A stretch of DNA of 64,000 bases from Thalassovita taeanensis (GCF_900110775.1 NZ_FOEP01000014.1:1-64000), one strand, 5' to 3'; positions 25,622 to 34,676 are shown, numbered from the stretch's first letter. Translations and numbers: made by a program. Notes: generated by a model from the sequence alone, not told the origin.

Positions 25622-26778
25622 TGCGTGTCCTTCGAGAAATCTACGGGGTCGAGCCGGTCTGACAACGCCTCGGCCAGTGCGCAAAGTCGCGCCTCGTCCC
25701 CTTTGCGGGCGACAAGTTGCAGCCCGGCGGGCAGGCCCGCATGAGTACGCAGTGGCAGAGTGATGGCGGGATGGCCCGACAGGTTAAACGGGCGCACCAG
25801 AGAGGTGAGCGGGATAAGCGCGCGCGGATCCTGTGCTTGATCCAGAGTTGGCGGCACGCAAGGCATGGTGGGCAGCGCAAGTGCATCAACCCCCTCGAGC
25901 GCCGCATCCACTTCAGCCGTAAAGCGCGCGCGAACGACCTCAGCTTCGGCCATCTCCCGCACCGTAAGGGAAAGGGCCGCGAGGATACGGGATCTAACAT
26001 CCACCCCCAGCGTCGCGTCAGAGCGCGCCAGTTGGCCAAATTCCTGTGCCAGCTCAAAATTGATAACCGTCAGCCCCGCGCGATACGCGTCCTCGAACGA
26101 AGGCAGCGCGATGATCGGAATGCTCAACCCCGCCAACGCAGTATCCACCGCCGCATTGATATCGGCATCTGCCGACACGTCGAGCCGGATCAGCCGAGGC
26201 GTGTCGATATGTGTGGGCGCAAACCCCTCGATCATCATCGCTGCGGCTTTGGTCAGCATTGGGGCGCTGGCCGCAAATGGCCCGATCACGTCGAGCGACG
26301 AAGAACGCGGGATCGCACCGCGGCGGTCTATTGCGCCGAAACTGGGCTTCAGGCCGAACACGCCACAACAGCAAGCCGGCTGGCGGATCGAGCCGCCGGT
26401 ATCTGTGCCCACTGCGAAATCACAAAGCCCCGCCGCCACCGCAGCCGCCGCGCCCGACGACGACCCGCCGGGGATACGGTCGGGCCAGCCGGGGTTCGGT
26501 GCTGTTCCTGCAAAGGTGTTCACGCCCGTCACTCCAAAGGCCAGCTCGTGCATCGTGACCGTGCCCGTGATCTGCGCCCCTTGGTCAATCAACCGGTCCA
26601 CAACCGCCGAGTGCCGAGTTTCAGTTGGAGCCATCGCAAAAGCCGCCGAGCCGCACCGCGTGGCGATCCCCGCAACCCCAAGACATTCTTTGACCAACAC
26701 CCGTGGGCCGACACCGCCAAGCGCCAGCGGGCGCGTTATGATTGAGGACAGGAGATCATTCATCGGCGTGTCTTTCAT
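25618..26778 (-). CDS. iacH: Amidase-signature hydrolase, IacH-like
   Basis: The 386-residue protein carries the amidase signature GGSSSGAAAAVAAG with cis-Ser and Ser nucleophile region (VGTDTGGSIRQPA) and the catalytic Lys in VLVKECLG. It would hydrolyse an amide intermediate. It is the first gene of the iac-like operon. The start at 26778 (MKDTPMNDLL) or 26763 (MNDLL) is uncertain since no strong ribosome site is present. Symbol from synteny with known iac clusters, where the amidase is IacH. Confidence 0.78.
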   Translation of the reverse strand: MKDTPMNDLLSSIITRPLALGGVGPRVLVKECLGVAGIATRCGSAAFAMAPTETRHSAVVDRLIDQGAQITGTVTMHELAFGVTGVNTFAGTAPNPGWPDRIPGGSSSGAAAAVAAGLCDFAVGTDTGGSIRQPACCCGVFGLKPSFGAIDRRGAIPRSSSLDVIGPFAASAPMLTKAAAMMIEGFAPTHIDTPRLIRLDVSADADINAAVDTALAGLSIPIIALPSFEDAYRAGLTVINFELAQEFGQLARSDATLGVDVRSRILAALSLTVREMAEAEVVRARFTAEVDAALEGVDALALPTMPCVPPTLDQAQDPRALIPLTSLVRPFNLSGHPAITLPLRTHAGLPAGLQLVARKGDEARLCALAEALSDRLDPVDFSKDTQ

Positions 26779-26950
26779 ATCATTTATGTGAATATTACCG
26801 CTTCAGCATCATGTGCATAGAGTTTTCGCTGCCTACTATCGCCACACAGGCAGAAAAAGACCCAGAACAGCAGGAAAAGCGCATATAAATCCCTTAAAGT
26901 TCAAAAACCTACATGCAAATGATTAAACATTACGCATTCCCCAAAGCCCG

Positions 26951-26982
26951 CCAATTCTGTTGGTTTACACATCCAAATTTGG
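26951..26982. promoter_or_regulatory. Two inverted repeats upstream of the iac-like operon
   Basis: CCAA-TTCTG-TTGG (26951-26963) and the perfect palindrome CCAAATTTGG (26973-26982) share the outer CCAA...TTGG and have centres about 20 bp apart, two helical turns. They lie 170-205 bp upstream of the first operon gene. MarR-type binding is a reasonable guess given the MarR gene at the other end of the cluster. Confidence 0.4.
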
Positions 26983-27353
26983 CACAGTCAGTCCGGGCTG
27001 AAGACCCACCGGCGCGTCAATCGAACCGCGGGACTTGATGCCCTTCGCATCATTATTCACACTAATAAATTGATAATATCGAAACTTTAGAGGTTTCGGC
27101 GCTTCCGAGTGGAACGCGATTCGAAACCGGGTTCGCGCGCGACTTAGTACTTCTGTATGCGCGAGCGCCTGAAGCGGGGCGCCCTAAGCGTGACCAAAAA
27201 AACTACTCCTGCCACGTGGATATTTAGATGAATATTATCCAAATTCCGCCGCACGTTTTGTCGAATGTGCGTTTTCGCGACTTCTTTTTGAGCAGTTCCC
27301 GTTTCCGGCCCCGGCAGAAGGCCTTCCCTTCGCCGAAGCGAATAGCAGGCCAG

Positions 27354-27458
27354 CCTGTTCCACCAGAACCGGGCGATTTCGTGGTGCACATCAATGCGAC
27401 GTTCATGGAAACGATCCTCAGCACTACGTACCGGACGCGGGAACGACGGATATCGCAA
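27354..27458 (-). pseudogene. Possible remnant of an IS6-family transposase
   Basis: The minus-strand translation reads LRYPSF...RSAEDRFHERRIDVHHE...ARFWWNR, which resembles the region R-Y-P-L-S-L-R-x-V-E-D-x-x-x-E-R-G-I-D-V-x-H-E-T-V-R-x-W-W-N-R of IS6-type transposases. Only about 35 residues fit. The reading frame is lost on both sides and no terminal repeats are visible. It would be a small, old insertion scar. Confidence 0.4.
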
Positions 27459-27480
27459 CCGCCCCGGCTCAGAAAAGCGC

Positions 27481-28245
27481 CTAAAGAGGATCGCAGCGTG
27501 CAAGTTCGATCGGGGCGGTCGCGTTCAAATGCCGGGACATCGCATGATCATCGCTGACAAAGACGTCCACCGCCTCAAACCCGGACACGCGAAAATGGGC
27601 ATGTTTGTCCCATTTGCTGCTGTCGGACACCAGGATGGTTCGGCGGCTGTTTTGCAAGATGGCACAGTTCATATCCGCATCACTGCGCTTGAAGTCCATG
27701 ATGCCATGCGTCGGATCAAGTGCGCCCGCGCCGATAATGCCAAAATCGGCCACCACGCTGGCAAGGTCGCGCATGGCCCTTTCACCAACCATGTCGCGGT
27801 CTTCACCGCGCAGCACGCCGCCAATGACATGCACCTCGGCAGTCGAGGCAGCACAGAGGATCGAGGCAACATCCAGATTGTTGGTGACGATCATCAGGTC
27901 GGTGTGGTTCAAAAGCGCCTCGGCCACGTAATGCACGGTCGAACCGATTCCCAGCAGAACGCTTGCCCCGTTCGGGATCATCCCGGCGGTCTTGCGCCCG
28001 ATGGCGCGCTTGATGCCTTCGTTCAGTATGCGCCGGGCATGAAAGTTCAGGTTGACCGGGTTACTGGGCGGTGCGACGCCGCCATGCACCCGGCGTGCCA
28101 GACCAGCATCGCAAAGCGCATTTATATCGCGGCGCAATGTCTGTGTCGCCACATTGAAATGTAACGAAAGCTCCTGAATGGTCTGATGTCCGGCAGAGTG
28201 CAGACGTTCGACAATTTCCCTTTGTCTGGGATTAAGCTCGATCAT
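27481..28245 (-). CDS. DeoR/GlpR-family regulator
   Basis: The 254-residue protein has the DeoR layout: winged helix (VERLHSAGHQTIQELSLHFNVATQTLRRDINALCDAG), the DeoR signature RRVHGGV, and a sugar-isomerase-like effector domain with VTNNLDVASIL, GGVLRGEDRDMVG and the C-terminal VSDSSKWDKHAHF. Such regulators bind sugar phosphates. It is the last gene of the ugp-like operon, so glycerol-3-phosphate is a likely effector. Confidence 0.9.
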   Translation of the reverse strand: MIELNPRQREIVERLHSAGHQTIQELSLHFNVATQTLRRDINALCDAGLARRVHGGVAPPSNPVNLNFHARRILNEGIKRAIGRKTAGMIPNGASVLLGIGSTVHYVAEALLNHTDLMIVTNNLDVASILCAASTAEVHVIGGVLRGEDRDMVGERAMRDLASVVADFGIIGAGALDPTHGIMDFKRSDADMNCAILQNSRRTILVSDSSKWDKHAHFRVSGFEAVDVFVSDDHAMSRHLNATAPIELARCDPL

Positions 28246-28270
28246 CGGTCCTACTGCGCGTTCCGCCCTA

Positions 28271-29170
28271 TTATATCGAGGGTATGACCCAGTTGGGAAC
28301 TATGCCACTGATTTCGATCAGTTGATCAACATTGGCGCCACGGTACAGCCCATGCCCGGTCACCAGAACCGTCCCCCAACCGCGCGCCGCCGCCCCCAAA
28401 ATATCGGTGTGCAGGGTATCGCCGATCATGGCGATTTTTGCGGCGGGGAACCCCGGCGTCAGGCGACGTTCGACCGCCTCGAACGCGTTGGCAAAGGGTT
28501 TACCATAGAATACCGGCGCGATCCCCAGCCGGTCGATCAGGTCGTGCGCATAAAATCCTGGCTCTTTTGACAGACCGGTTTCGCGCGGGGCTACAAGATC
28601 AGGATTGCCCACGACCACGGGACGCGGGCGCGCCCGCAAGGCGACCTCAAGCCCGTCGCACCAAGTGTCAGGCAGGCCAGTTGTGCTGAGCAGGACGATC
28701 CCGTCGACATCATCAAGGCCGTCAGGCGCGGTTATCAGGTCGACAAACTCTATCCCCGGCAGATCAGGCAGGCCGCAAGCCGGGCAGATCACCCCCCAGC
28801 GACGAATGTCGAAAGATCGCTTCAGACCTTCCAGACATATCTGACGGCTTGAAATGACCTCTAGAGCCTCGAAGTCGAGCCCAAGGGCGCAGAATTTTGC
28901 GGTGGTCTGCGCATCGGTCAGGCCGGCCGCATTGGTCAGGACGAAAGTTTGCTTGCCCATCGCCTGAAGCGCTTGAATGCGCGCGTGTGCGCCCGTGATT
29001 GGCGTGGCGCCGACGTTCAGCACCCCAAAGGCATCAAAGACGAAAACGTCGTATTCCGCCGCCAAAGCGCCAAGATTGTTGGCGCTGGACCACGCGGCAG
29101 GGCCGCTCGCCTGCGGCAGACGTGCACGGATGGCATTGTAGCGATCAATTGCCGCGTCACGTGTCAACAT
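28271..29170 (-). CDS. HAD-superfamily (IIA type) hydrolase
   Basis: The 299-residue protein resembles the NagD-like HAD-IIA hydrolases: motif I FVFDAFGVLNVG (Asp nucleophile region), motif II VLTNAAG, and C-terminal FYGKPFANAFEAVERR with IGDTLHTDI (motif IV). The second Asp of the standard DxD motif is replaced by Phe, as in the DxWGV variant group, so substrate choice is unusual. HAD-IIA enzymes include glycerol-3-phosphate phosphatases; with ugp genes this fits. Start 29170 overlaps the upstream gene by 7 bp. Confidence 0.78.
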   Translation of the reverse strand: MLTRDAAIDRYNAIRARLPQASGPAAWSSANNLGALAAEYDVFVFDAFGVLNVGATPITGAHARIQALQAMGKQTFVLTNAAGLTDAQTTAKFCALGLDFEALEVISSRQICLEGLKRSFDIRRWGVICPACGLPDLPGIEFVDLITAPDGLDDVDGIVLLSTTGLPDTWCDGLEVALRARPRPVVVGNPDLVAPRETGLSKEPGFYAHDLIDRLGIAPVFYGKPFANAFEAVERRLTPGFPAAKIAMIGDTLHTDILGAAARGWGTVLVTGHGLYRGANVDQLIEISGIVPNWVIPSI

Positions 29171-30087
29171 GCGATCCGCCCTCGGTTCAGAACGGCGCGC
29201 TGTGCGCGACCGGGATAGTCGGTGATGATCCCGTCCACCCACAAGTCCAGCATCGCCTCGATTGCACCGGGCGTGTTCACGGTCCAAGCATAGACCAGAA
29301 GCCCCAGATCCTGCGCCCGGCGCACCTGATCGCGCGTAAGGTCCTGATGATAGGCCGACCAGACTTCGCCGCCACGTGCATGAATCGCCCCGGGCAGATC
29401 GGTTGGATCAACATCATCGCGCGCAGCACCGAACCACGGCGACCCCGCATAGGCGGTAAACATCCGGCGGTCCGGGTGTTCGCTCAGCGACAGATAGGCC
29501 CGCGCCATGTCCGGCGCGATCTGGTCGGCGGCATCAAGGATCGCCCAATCGAAAGACTGAAGGCAGACCTCCCCCGCCAGCCCCTGCGCGCGGATTGTCG
29601 CGATCGAGGCTTCGAGGGTGCTGTGGGCCGATGCCGCGAGCGCGGTGTCGCGCGGATCGGATTTGAATTCGATCAGGAACCGGGCGCCAGGGTGGCTTTG
29701 GGCCAGTGCCAGCACCTCTTCGAGGGTCGGGATCGCGGCCTGTGACAGGCTGGCCTGATCGGGAAACTCCGCAGCCTCAGGGCTGTTGGGGCATAGTGCG
29801 CCAATGTTCAACCCGCGCAACTCGGCCTGCGTCAGGTCGGCGACGCGCGGCGTGTCTCCGCCAAGCCACTGCCCATCGGCCCGACGGGTTTTGGCACCAA
29901 TGATCTGCGGATCATGCGCCACCATCGGCACCCCATCCGCCGAGCCCAGAATGTCGAGCTCCAACCAGCGAACCCCGGTTTCCAGACAGAACCGGAACCC
30001 CGACAGTGTGTTTTCCGGCAAAAGCCCACGCGCCCCACGGTGGCCGATGATCCGCACGAGCGGCTCTATTGCGGATGGTCCATTCAT
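29164..30087 (-). CDS. ugpQ: Glycerophosphodiester phosphodiesterase (UgpQ-like)
   Basis: The 307-residue TIM-barrel protein has the GDPD motif GHRGARGLLPENT with catalytic His16, and metal ligands in LELDIL and AHDPQI. It has no signal peptide, so it acts in the cytoplasm on imported glycerophosphodiesters, releasing glycerol-3-phosphate. Start 30087 overlaps the ABC ATPase stop (ATGA). The gene order matches ugpBAECQ. Confidence 0.9.
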   Translation of the reverse strand: MNGPSAIEPLVRIIGHRGARGLLPENTLSGFRFCLETGVRWLELDILGSADGVPMVAHDPQIIGAKTRRADGQWLGGDTPRVADLTQAELRGLNIGALCPNSPEAAEFPDQASLSQAAIPTLEEVLALAQSHPGARFLIEFKSDPRDTALAASAHSTLEASIATIRAQGLAGEVCLQSFDWAILDAADQIAPDMARAYLSLSEHPDRRMFTAYAGSPWFGAARDDVDPTDLPGAIHARGGEVWSAYHQDLTRDQVRRAQDLGLLVYAWTVNTPGAIEAMLDLWVDGIITDYPGRAQRAVLNRGRIAC

Positions 30088-31169
30088 GCGCAATTCAACC
30101 GCTGCCCGGTTTGGGTGTCGAACAGATGCAGGTGGCCCGGCGCGATGGCAAGCGGGACCTGTGTGTGCTCGCGAAAGTCCTGCACCCCATCAACCCGCAA
30201 TGACAGCGCACCCGCGTCTTGGCCGATGTGGCCATGAACGATGGTGTCCGCACCCAGATGTTCGACCATATGCACCGAAAGTGTCAGGTCAGCCCCACCT
30301 GTATCGGACACGCGCAGGTGTTCGGGGCGGATGCCCAGATCCACCGAAGTACCCGGTGCAGCCTCGACCTCAGTGGACAGCGCAATCGTTGGCCCGGATG
30401 TCAGCACCACGCGGGCCCGATCTTCGGCCACGATGCCAGTCATCAGGTTCATTGAGGGGTTGCCGATGAAATCAGCCACAAACCGCGTCGCCGGGCGTTC
30501 ATAGACATCCAGAGGTGTGCCGATCTGCTCGACCCGACCGGCGTTCATGATGATGATCCTGTCGGCCAGCGACATCGCCTCGACCTGATCGTGGGTCACA
30601 TAGACAAAGGTCGCGGCCAATCGCCGGTGCAGGGCCTTCAGCTCTGACCGCAGTTGAGTGCGCAGTTTTGCATCAAGGTTCGAGAGTGGTTCGTCGAACA
30701 GAAACACTTTGGGATCGCGCACAATCGCGCGCCCCATGGCAACACGCTGGCGCTGGCCGCCCGACAGGTTGCGCGGTTTGCGATCCAGATAGTCTTCAAG
30801 CTGAAGCGTGCGCGCGGCCTCGGCGATCCGGGTCGCGATTTGGTCGCGCGGAAGCCCTTCGTTCTTGAGACCGTACTCCATGTTCCGGCGGACCGACATG
30901 TGCGGATAAAGCGCATAGTTCTGGAACACCATCGCAATGTCGCGCTTGCCGGGTTCAACGCCGTTGACCTTGCGCCCGTCAATGAACAACTCGCCGGTTG
31001 AGATGCTTTCCAGCCCCGCGATCATCCGCAGGATCGTCGATTTGCCACAGCCCGAGGGGCCGACCAGAACGATGAACTCACCATCACGGATATGGGCGTT
31101 CACATCTGTCACCGCCCGCGTATTACCCGAATAGACCTTGTTGAGGAGTTTGATTTCGACTTCAGCCAT
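30084..31169 (-). CDS. ugpC: ABC transporter ATP-binding protein (UgpC-like)
   Basis: The 361-residue protein has Walker A GPSGCGKST (about residue 37), signature LSGGQRQR, Walker B VFLFDEPLSNLD and a C-terminal MalK-type regulatory (TOBE) domain with IRPEHLRV. It powers the UgpAE permease. Start 31169 lies 1 bp from the ugpE stop; the ATG at 31220 would only add residues read through that stop region. Confidence 0.92.
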   Translation of the reverse strand: MAEVEIKLLNKVYSGNTRAVTDVNAHIRDGEFIVLVGPSGCGKSTILRMIAGLESISTGELFIDGRKVNGVEPGKRDIAMVFQNYALYPHMSVRRNMEYGLKNEGLPRDQIATRIAEAARTLQLEDYLDRKPRNLSGGQRQRVAMGRAIVRDPKVFLFDEPLSNLDAKLRTQLRSELKALHRRLAATFVYVTHDQVEAMSLADRIIIMNAGRVEQIGTPLDVYERPATRFVADFIGNPSMNLMTGIVAEDRARVVLTSGPTIALSTEVEAAPGTSVDLGIRPEHLRVSDTGGADLTLSVHMVEHLGADTIVHGHIGQDAGALSLRVDGVQDFREHTQVPLAIAPGHLHLFDTQTGQRLNCA

Positions 31170-31170
31170 T

Positions 31171-32019
31171 TTATTTCTCGCTTTCGACCAGCCCTTTGAC
31201 AAAGAGCTTTTGCATCGCAACCACCACCAAAATCGGGGGGATCATCGCAAGGATCGCGGTGCCCATGATGTAATGCCAGACCGGCAATTGTTCGCCCGAA
31301 TTAACCATCCGCTGAATGCCCATCACGACAGTGTATTGGCTTTCGTCAGCAGTGATCAGCAACGGCCACAAGTACTGGTTCCAGCCAAAGATGAAGAGGA
31401 TGATGAACAGCGCCGCGATATTGGTACGGCTGAGTGGCAGCAGGATATCCCAGAAGAAGCGCAGCGGCCCGGCGCCGTCTATCCTTGCGGCCTCGACCAA
31501 CTCATCCGGGATCGTCATGAAGAACTGCCGGAACAGGAAGGTGGCCGTGGCCGACGCCATCAACGGAATGATCAGGCCCTGACGGGTATTCAACATGCCC
31601 AGCTTTGCGACCACATCAAAGGTCGGCAGGATCCGCACCTCGACCGGCAGCATCAGAGTGACGAAGATCATCCAAAAGAACATCATCCGGAACGGAAAGC
31701 GAAAATAGACGATCGCAAAGGCCGCGAGGATCGAGACAGAGATCTTGCCGATCGTGATCCCCAACGCCATCCATAGGCTGTTAAGCATCATCCGGCCCAC
31801 GGGAACGCCGCCGACCTGGGGCATGCCGCCAAACAGCAGATCCGAATAATTCTGCCACATCTGATCCCCGAACCACAGTGGGATCGGGCTGTGGCTCAGC
31901 GCCTCTGGCCCATGCGACGACGCGACGAGCGCCATCCAGACCGGAAAGCACAAAAATCCAACGCCAACGATCAGCGTGACATGAGTGACGAAGCTGAGAA
32001 AGGGGCGGTTCTCGACCAT
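31171..32019 (-). CDS. ugpE: ABC transporter permease (UgpE-like)
   Basis: The 282-residue permease has six transmembrane segments and the coupling motif EAARIDGAGPLRFFWDILLPL. It pairs with UgpA. The ATG overlaps the ugpA stop by one base (TGATG). Confidence 0.9.
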   Translation of the reverse strand: MVENRPFLSFVTHVTLIVGVGFLCFPVWMALVASSHGPEALSHSPIPLWFGDQMWQNYSDLLFGGMPQVGGVPVGRMMLNSLWMALGITIGKISVSILAAFAIVYFRFPFRMMFFWMIFVTLMLPVEVRILPTFDVVAKLGMLNTRQGLIIPLMASATATFLFRQFFMTIPDELVEAARIDGAGPLRFFWDILLPLSRTNIAALFIILFIFGWNQYLWPLLITADESQYTVVMGIQRMVNSGEQLPVWHYIMGTAILAMIPPILVVVAMQKLFVKGLVESEK

Positions 32020-32900
32020 CAGTAGTTCACCTTTCTTTCAACAAACCGGAATTGGAAAAAGGTCATCAGCACGACCATGATCATCAAGATCACCGACTGG
32101 GCCGCGCTGGAGCCATAATCCTGACCGACGAAACCGGTATTGTAGACTCGGAAGACCAGGATTGAGGTGCTGTCATACGGCCCACCCTCGGTGGTGGCGT
32201 GGATCAGCGAGAAGGTCTCAAAAAAGGCGTAGACCAGATTGACGACCAGCAGGAAGAAGGTCGTCGGCGTCAACAGCGGGAAGGTAATGCTCCAGAATCG
32301 GCGCATGGGCCCTGCCCGGTCGATCGCGGCCGCCTCTAGCATGGATTTTGGGATGGATTGCAGCCCAGCTAGGAAGAACAGGAAATTATAGCTGACCTGC
32401 TTCCACGCGGCGGCGACGATGACCATCAACAGGGCCTGATCGCCGTTGACGTAGTGGTTCCAGTCATACCCCATCAGCTTAAGCCAATACGCGACGATTC
32501 CAAGCGAGGGGTTCATCAGGAAATACCAGATCACGCCCGCCAAGGCCGGTGCCACCGCATAGGGCCAGATCAGCAACGTCCGGTATGCCGTTGCCGCATG
32601 CAGCACCCGATTGGCCGCGACCGCCAGCACCAGCGCGACGCTGAGCGACAATGCAGCGACCGACAGGCCAAACACCAGCGTAGTGCGGAACGAGCGGATA
32701 TAGCCCTCGTCGCGGAACAGTTCGGCATAGTTTTGCAGGCCGACCCAATCGCGAGAAAACCCGAACGCATCCTCAATGAAGAACGAGCTTTCGAGCGCCT
32801 GATAGGCGGGCCAGAAAAAGAAAATCAGCGTGACAGCGATCTGCGGCAGGAGCAGCAGATACGGCAACCAGGCCGAGCGGAATATGACGCGTTTTTGCAT
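32019..32900 (-). CDS. ugpA: ABC transporter permease (UgpA-like)
   Basis: The 293-residue permease has six transmembrane segments and the coupling motif EAAAIDRAGPMRRFWSITFPLL. A hairpin (CCGCCCC 32922-32928 with GGGGCGG 32943-32949) lies between ugpB and this gene, a usual way to keep the binding protein in excess over the permease. Confidence 0.9.
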   Translation of the reverse strand: MQKRVIFRSAWLPYLLLLPQIAVTLIFFFWPAYQALESSFFIEDAFGFSRDWVGLQNYAELFRDEGYIRSFRTTLVFGLSVAALSLSVALVLAVAANRVLHAATAYRTLLIWPYAVAPALAGVIWYFLMNPSLGIVAYWLKLMGYDWNHYVNGDQALLMVIVAAAWKQVSYNFLFFLAGLQSIPKSMLEAAAIDRAGPMRRFWSITFPLLTPTTFFLLVVNLVYAFFETFSLIHATTEGGPYDSTSILVFRVYNTGFVGQDYGSSAAQSVILMIMVVLMTFFQFRFVERKVNY

Positions 32901-33002
32901 GGGGCTCGATCACATGTCTGTCCGCCCCCACACCGAAGTGCAGGGGCGGCGCTGGAGAAGCGGGTCGGCTCAGGAGTGATACCGGCCCGCGACTTTCCCG
33001 TG

Positions 33003-34316
33003 TTAGTTGGCGGCTTCGAACTTGCGCAGCAGCGCGTTCGACCGCTCAACTGCGGTATCCATCGCGGTTTTGGCATCCTTGTCGCCAGCCCAAACAGCCT
33101 CAAGCTCTTCGTTGATGACGTCACGGATCTGAACGAAGTTACCGAAACGCACGCCTTTGGAGTTGGGGGTCGGCGCGTTCAGGCTCAGTTCCTTGATCGC
33201 CGTATCGGTGCCCGGATCGGTCTCGTAGAACCCTTGCGTGTTGCTCAGCTCATAGGCGGCAGTGGTGATCGGAACATAGCCGGTGTTCTGATGCCACATT
33301 GCCTGTTGTTCCGGCTCCGACAGGTACTGGAAGAATTCGGCGGTGCACTTGTACTCGGGCGCATCGTGGCCGTTCAGAACCCAGAGGGTCGCACCGCCGA
33401 TGATCGAGTTCTGCGGTGCGTCTGCAATCGCAGTATCCAGCGGCAGCATGGTCTGGCCGAATTCAAAATCGGCGATGTCCTTCTTGAACCCACCATAATA
33501 GGCTGAGGAATTGATCCAGAGAGCAGTTTCACCGCTGGTGAACATGCCACGGCTGTCACCGCGACGACCGCCATAGACGAACAGACCCTCTTTGCCCATG
33601 TCGGCGATGCGCTGGATGTGGTTTACAACAGCGTCGTTGTTGAAGGTGAACTCGGTGTCCAGACCACCAAAGCCGTTTTCCTTGGTGCCCATCTCGATGT
33701 CGTGCCAAGCTGAGAAGTTCTCGATCTGGGTCCAGGACTGCCAGCCAAACGAGAAGGGTTTGGCAACGCCATTGGCCTTCAGCGCGCGGGCGGCAGCTTC
33801 GACTTCGTCCCATGTGGTGGGAACGGCAAGACCTGCGGCGTCCAGCGCGGTTTTGTTGTACCACAGAACCGGGGTGGAGGAGTTGAATGGCAGCGACAGC
33901 AGGTTATTTTCAGTGTCGGTATAATAGGAAATAACGGCGGGCAGATAGGCCGACTGGTCAAAGTCGATGCCAGCGTCCTTCATCAGTTTGTAGACAGGAT
34001 AAACCGCGCCTTTGTCTTCGGCAGCCATCATGGTGGCGGTGCCAACTTCGAATACCTGAACAATGTGGGGCTGCTCGCCCGCACGGAACGCGGCTATCGC
34101 TGCGGTCATGTTCTCGGTGTAGTTGCCTTTGTACGTGGCGTTGATGTGGCAGGTGTCGCTGCTGGCGCTGAAGTCAGCAGCGAATTTGTCGGTCAATTCG
34201 CCCAACGCGCCGCCCATTGCGTGCCAGAACTGCACCTCGGCCTTATCGGCGGCCATTGCACTGGTGGTTGCAACGGCGGTCATCGCAGTTGCCATGATAA
34301 CAGTCTTGAACGTCAT
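33003..34316 (-). CDS. ugpB: Glycerol-3-phosphate-type ABC binding protein (UgpB-like)
   Basis: The 437-residue protein has a signal peptide (MTFKTVIMATAMTAVATTSAMA) and mature residues resembling E. coli UgpB: FWHAMGGALGELTDKFAADF, TYKGNYTENMTAAIAAFRAGE and VFEVGTATMMAAED. It should bind glycerol-3-phosphate or glycerophosphodiesters in the periplasm. The ATG at 34316 gives the signal peptide; the frame open to 34472 precedes it without one. It is the first gene of the operon. Confidence 0.92.
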   Translation of the reverse strand: MTFKTVIMATAMTAVATTSAMAADKAEVQFWHAMGGALGELTDKFAADFSASSDTCHINATYKGNYTENMTAAIAAFRAGEQPHIVQVFEVGTATMMAAEDKGAVYPVYKLMKDAGIDFDQSAYLPAVISYYTDTENNLLSLPFNSSTPVLWYNKTALDAAGLAVPTTWDEVEAAARALKANGVAKPFSFGWQSWTQIENFSAWHDIEMGTKENGFGGLDTEFTFNNDAVVNHIQRIADMGKEGLFVYGGRRGDSRGMFTSGETALWINSSAYYGGFKKDIADFEFGQTMLPLDTAIADAPQNSIIGGATLWVLNGHDAPEYKCTAEFFQYLSEPEQQAMWHQNTGYVPITTAAYELSNTQGFYETDPGTDTAIKELSLNAPTPNSKGVRFGNFVQIRDVINEELEAVWAGDKDAKTAMDTAVERSNALLRKFEAAN

Positions 34317-34676
34317 ATCGCTCTCCCAGGCCCGGTGGCAGAAAGGCCTGCGCCGGGACAGATGTCGGTTGATGTAAGAGACGATATTGTCGCCTCTTGC
34401 GCTGCAATAGAGCGATTCCGTAACACTCATATGAACCTCAATGACGCTCAAGTGAACATTTCGAAAAACCACGGTGGGCTGAGAACACCAACCTCAGAAG
34501 GCCCGCCCAAGCGCCTCTAGACGGGCAATCAGGGGCGAAAGTTCCCCCCCGTCACGCCCCCCAAGCGATCGGACGTGGCCGAACCGGCATGTCGGCCAAC
34601 GCGGTATTGCGTCGGGGCCAGATCGTCACGTTTGACGGCAAGCCAAGACGCGGAAGTATCATGCGCTCCGAATGCG
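34317..34676. other. 360-bp intergenic stretch between the two ABC operons
   Basis: No frame of convincing character is present. It carries the promoter region of ugpB on the minus strand, including the direct repeats at 34427-34457, and the 3' end of the upstream permease operon. A GC-rich stretch around 34490-34560 could form weak hairpins, but I see no clean terminator. Confidence 0.6.
34427..34457. promoter_or_regulatory. DeoR-type direct repeats upstream of ugpB
   Basis: TCATATGAAC (34427-34436) and TCAAGTGAAC (34448-34457) are 21 bp apart, two helical turns. The same core, ATATGAA, occurs twice upstream of the second DeoR operon at 39694-39722. Similar elements in both promoters point to a shared DeoR/GlpR operator. 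Confidence 0.5.

Larger units (their letters stand above)
26779..27480. other. 702-bp gene-poor stretch between the amidase and the DeoR gene
   Basis: This stretch is richer in A and T than its surroundings, and neither strand has a frame with a convincing protein. The left part probably holds the promoter of the iac-like operon, and the CCAA...TTGG repeats lie here. The right part contains a possible degraded transposase fragment (27354-27458). Short motifs TGAATATT occur at 26789 and 27229 and may be parts of regulatory sites. No other gene is supported. Confidence 0.6.

Noticed and set aside
25717-26791. Long plus-strand frames
   Set aside because: They are antisense to the amidase-signature gene, whose Ser-Ser-Lys motifs are clear.
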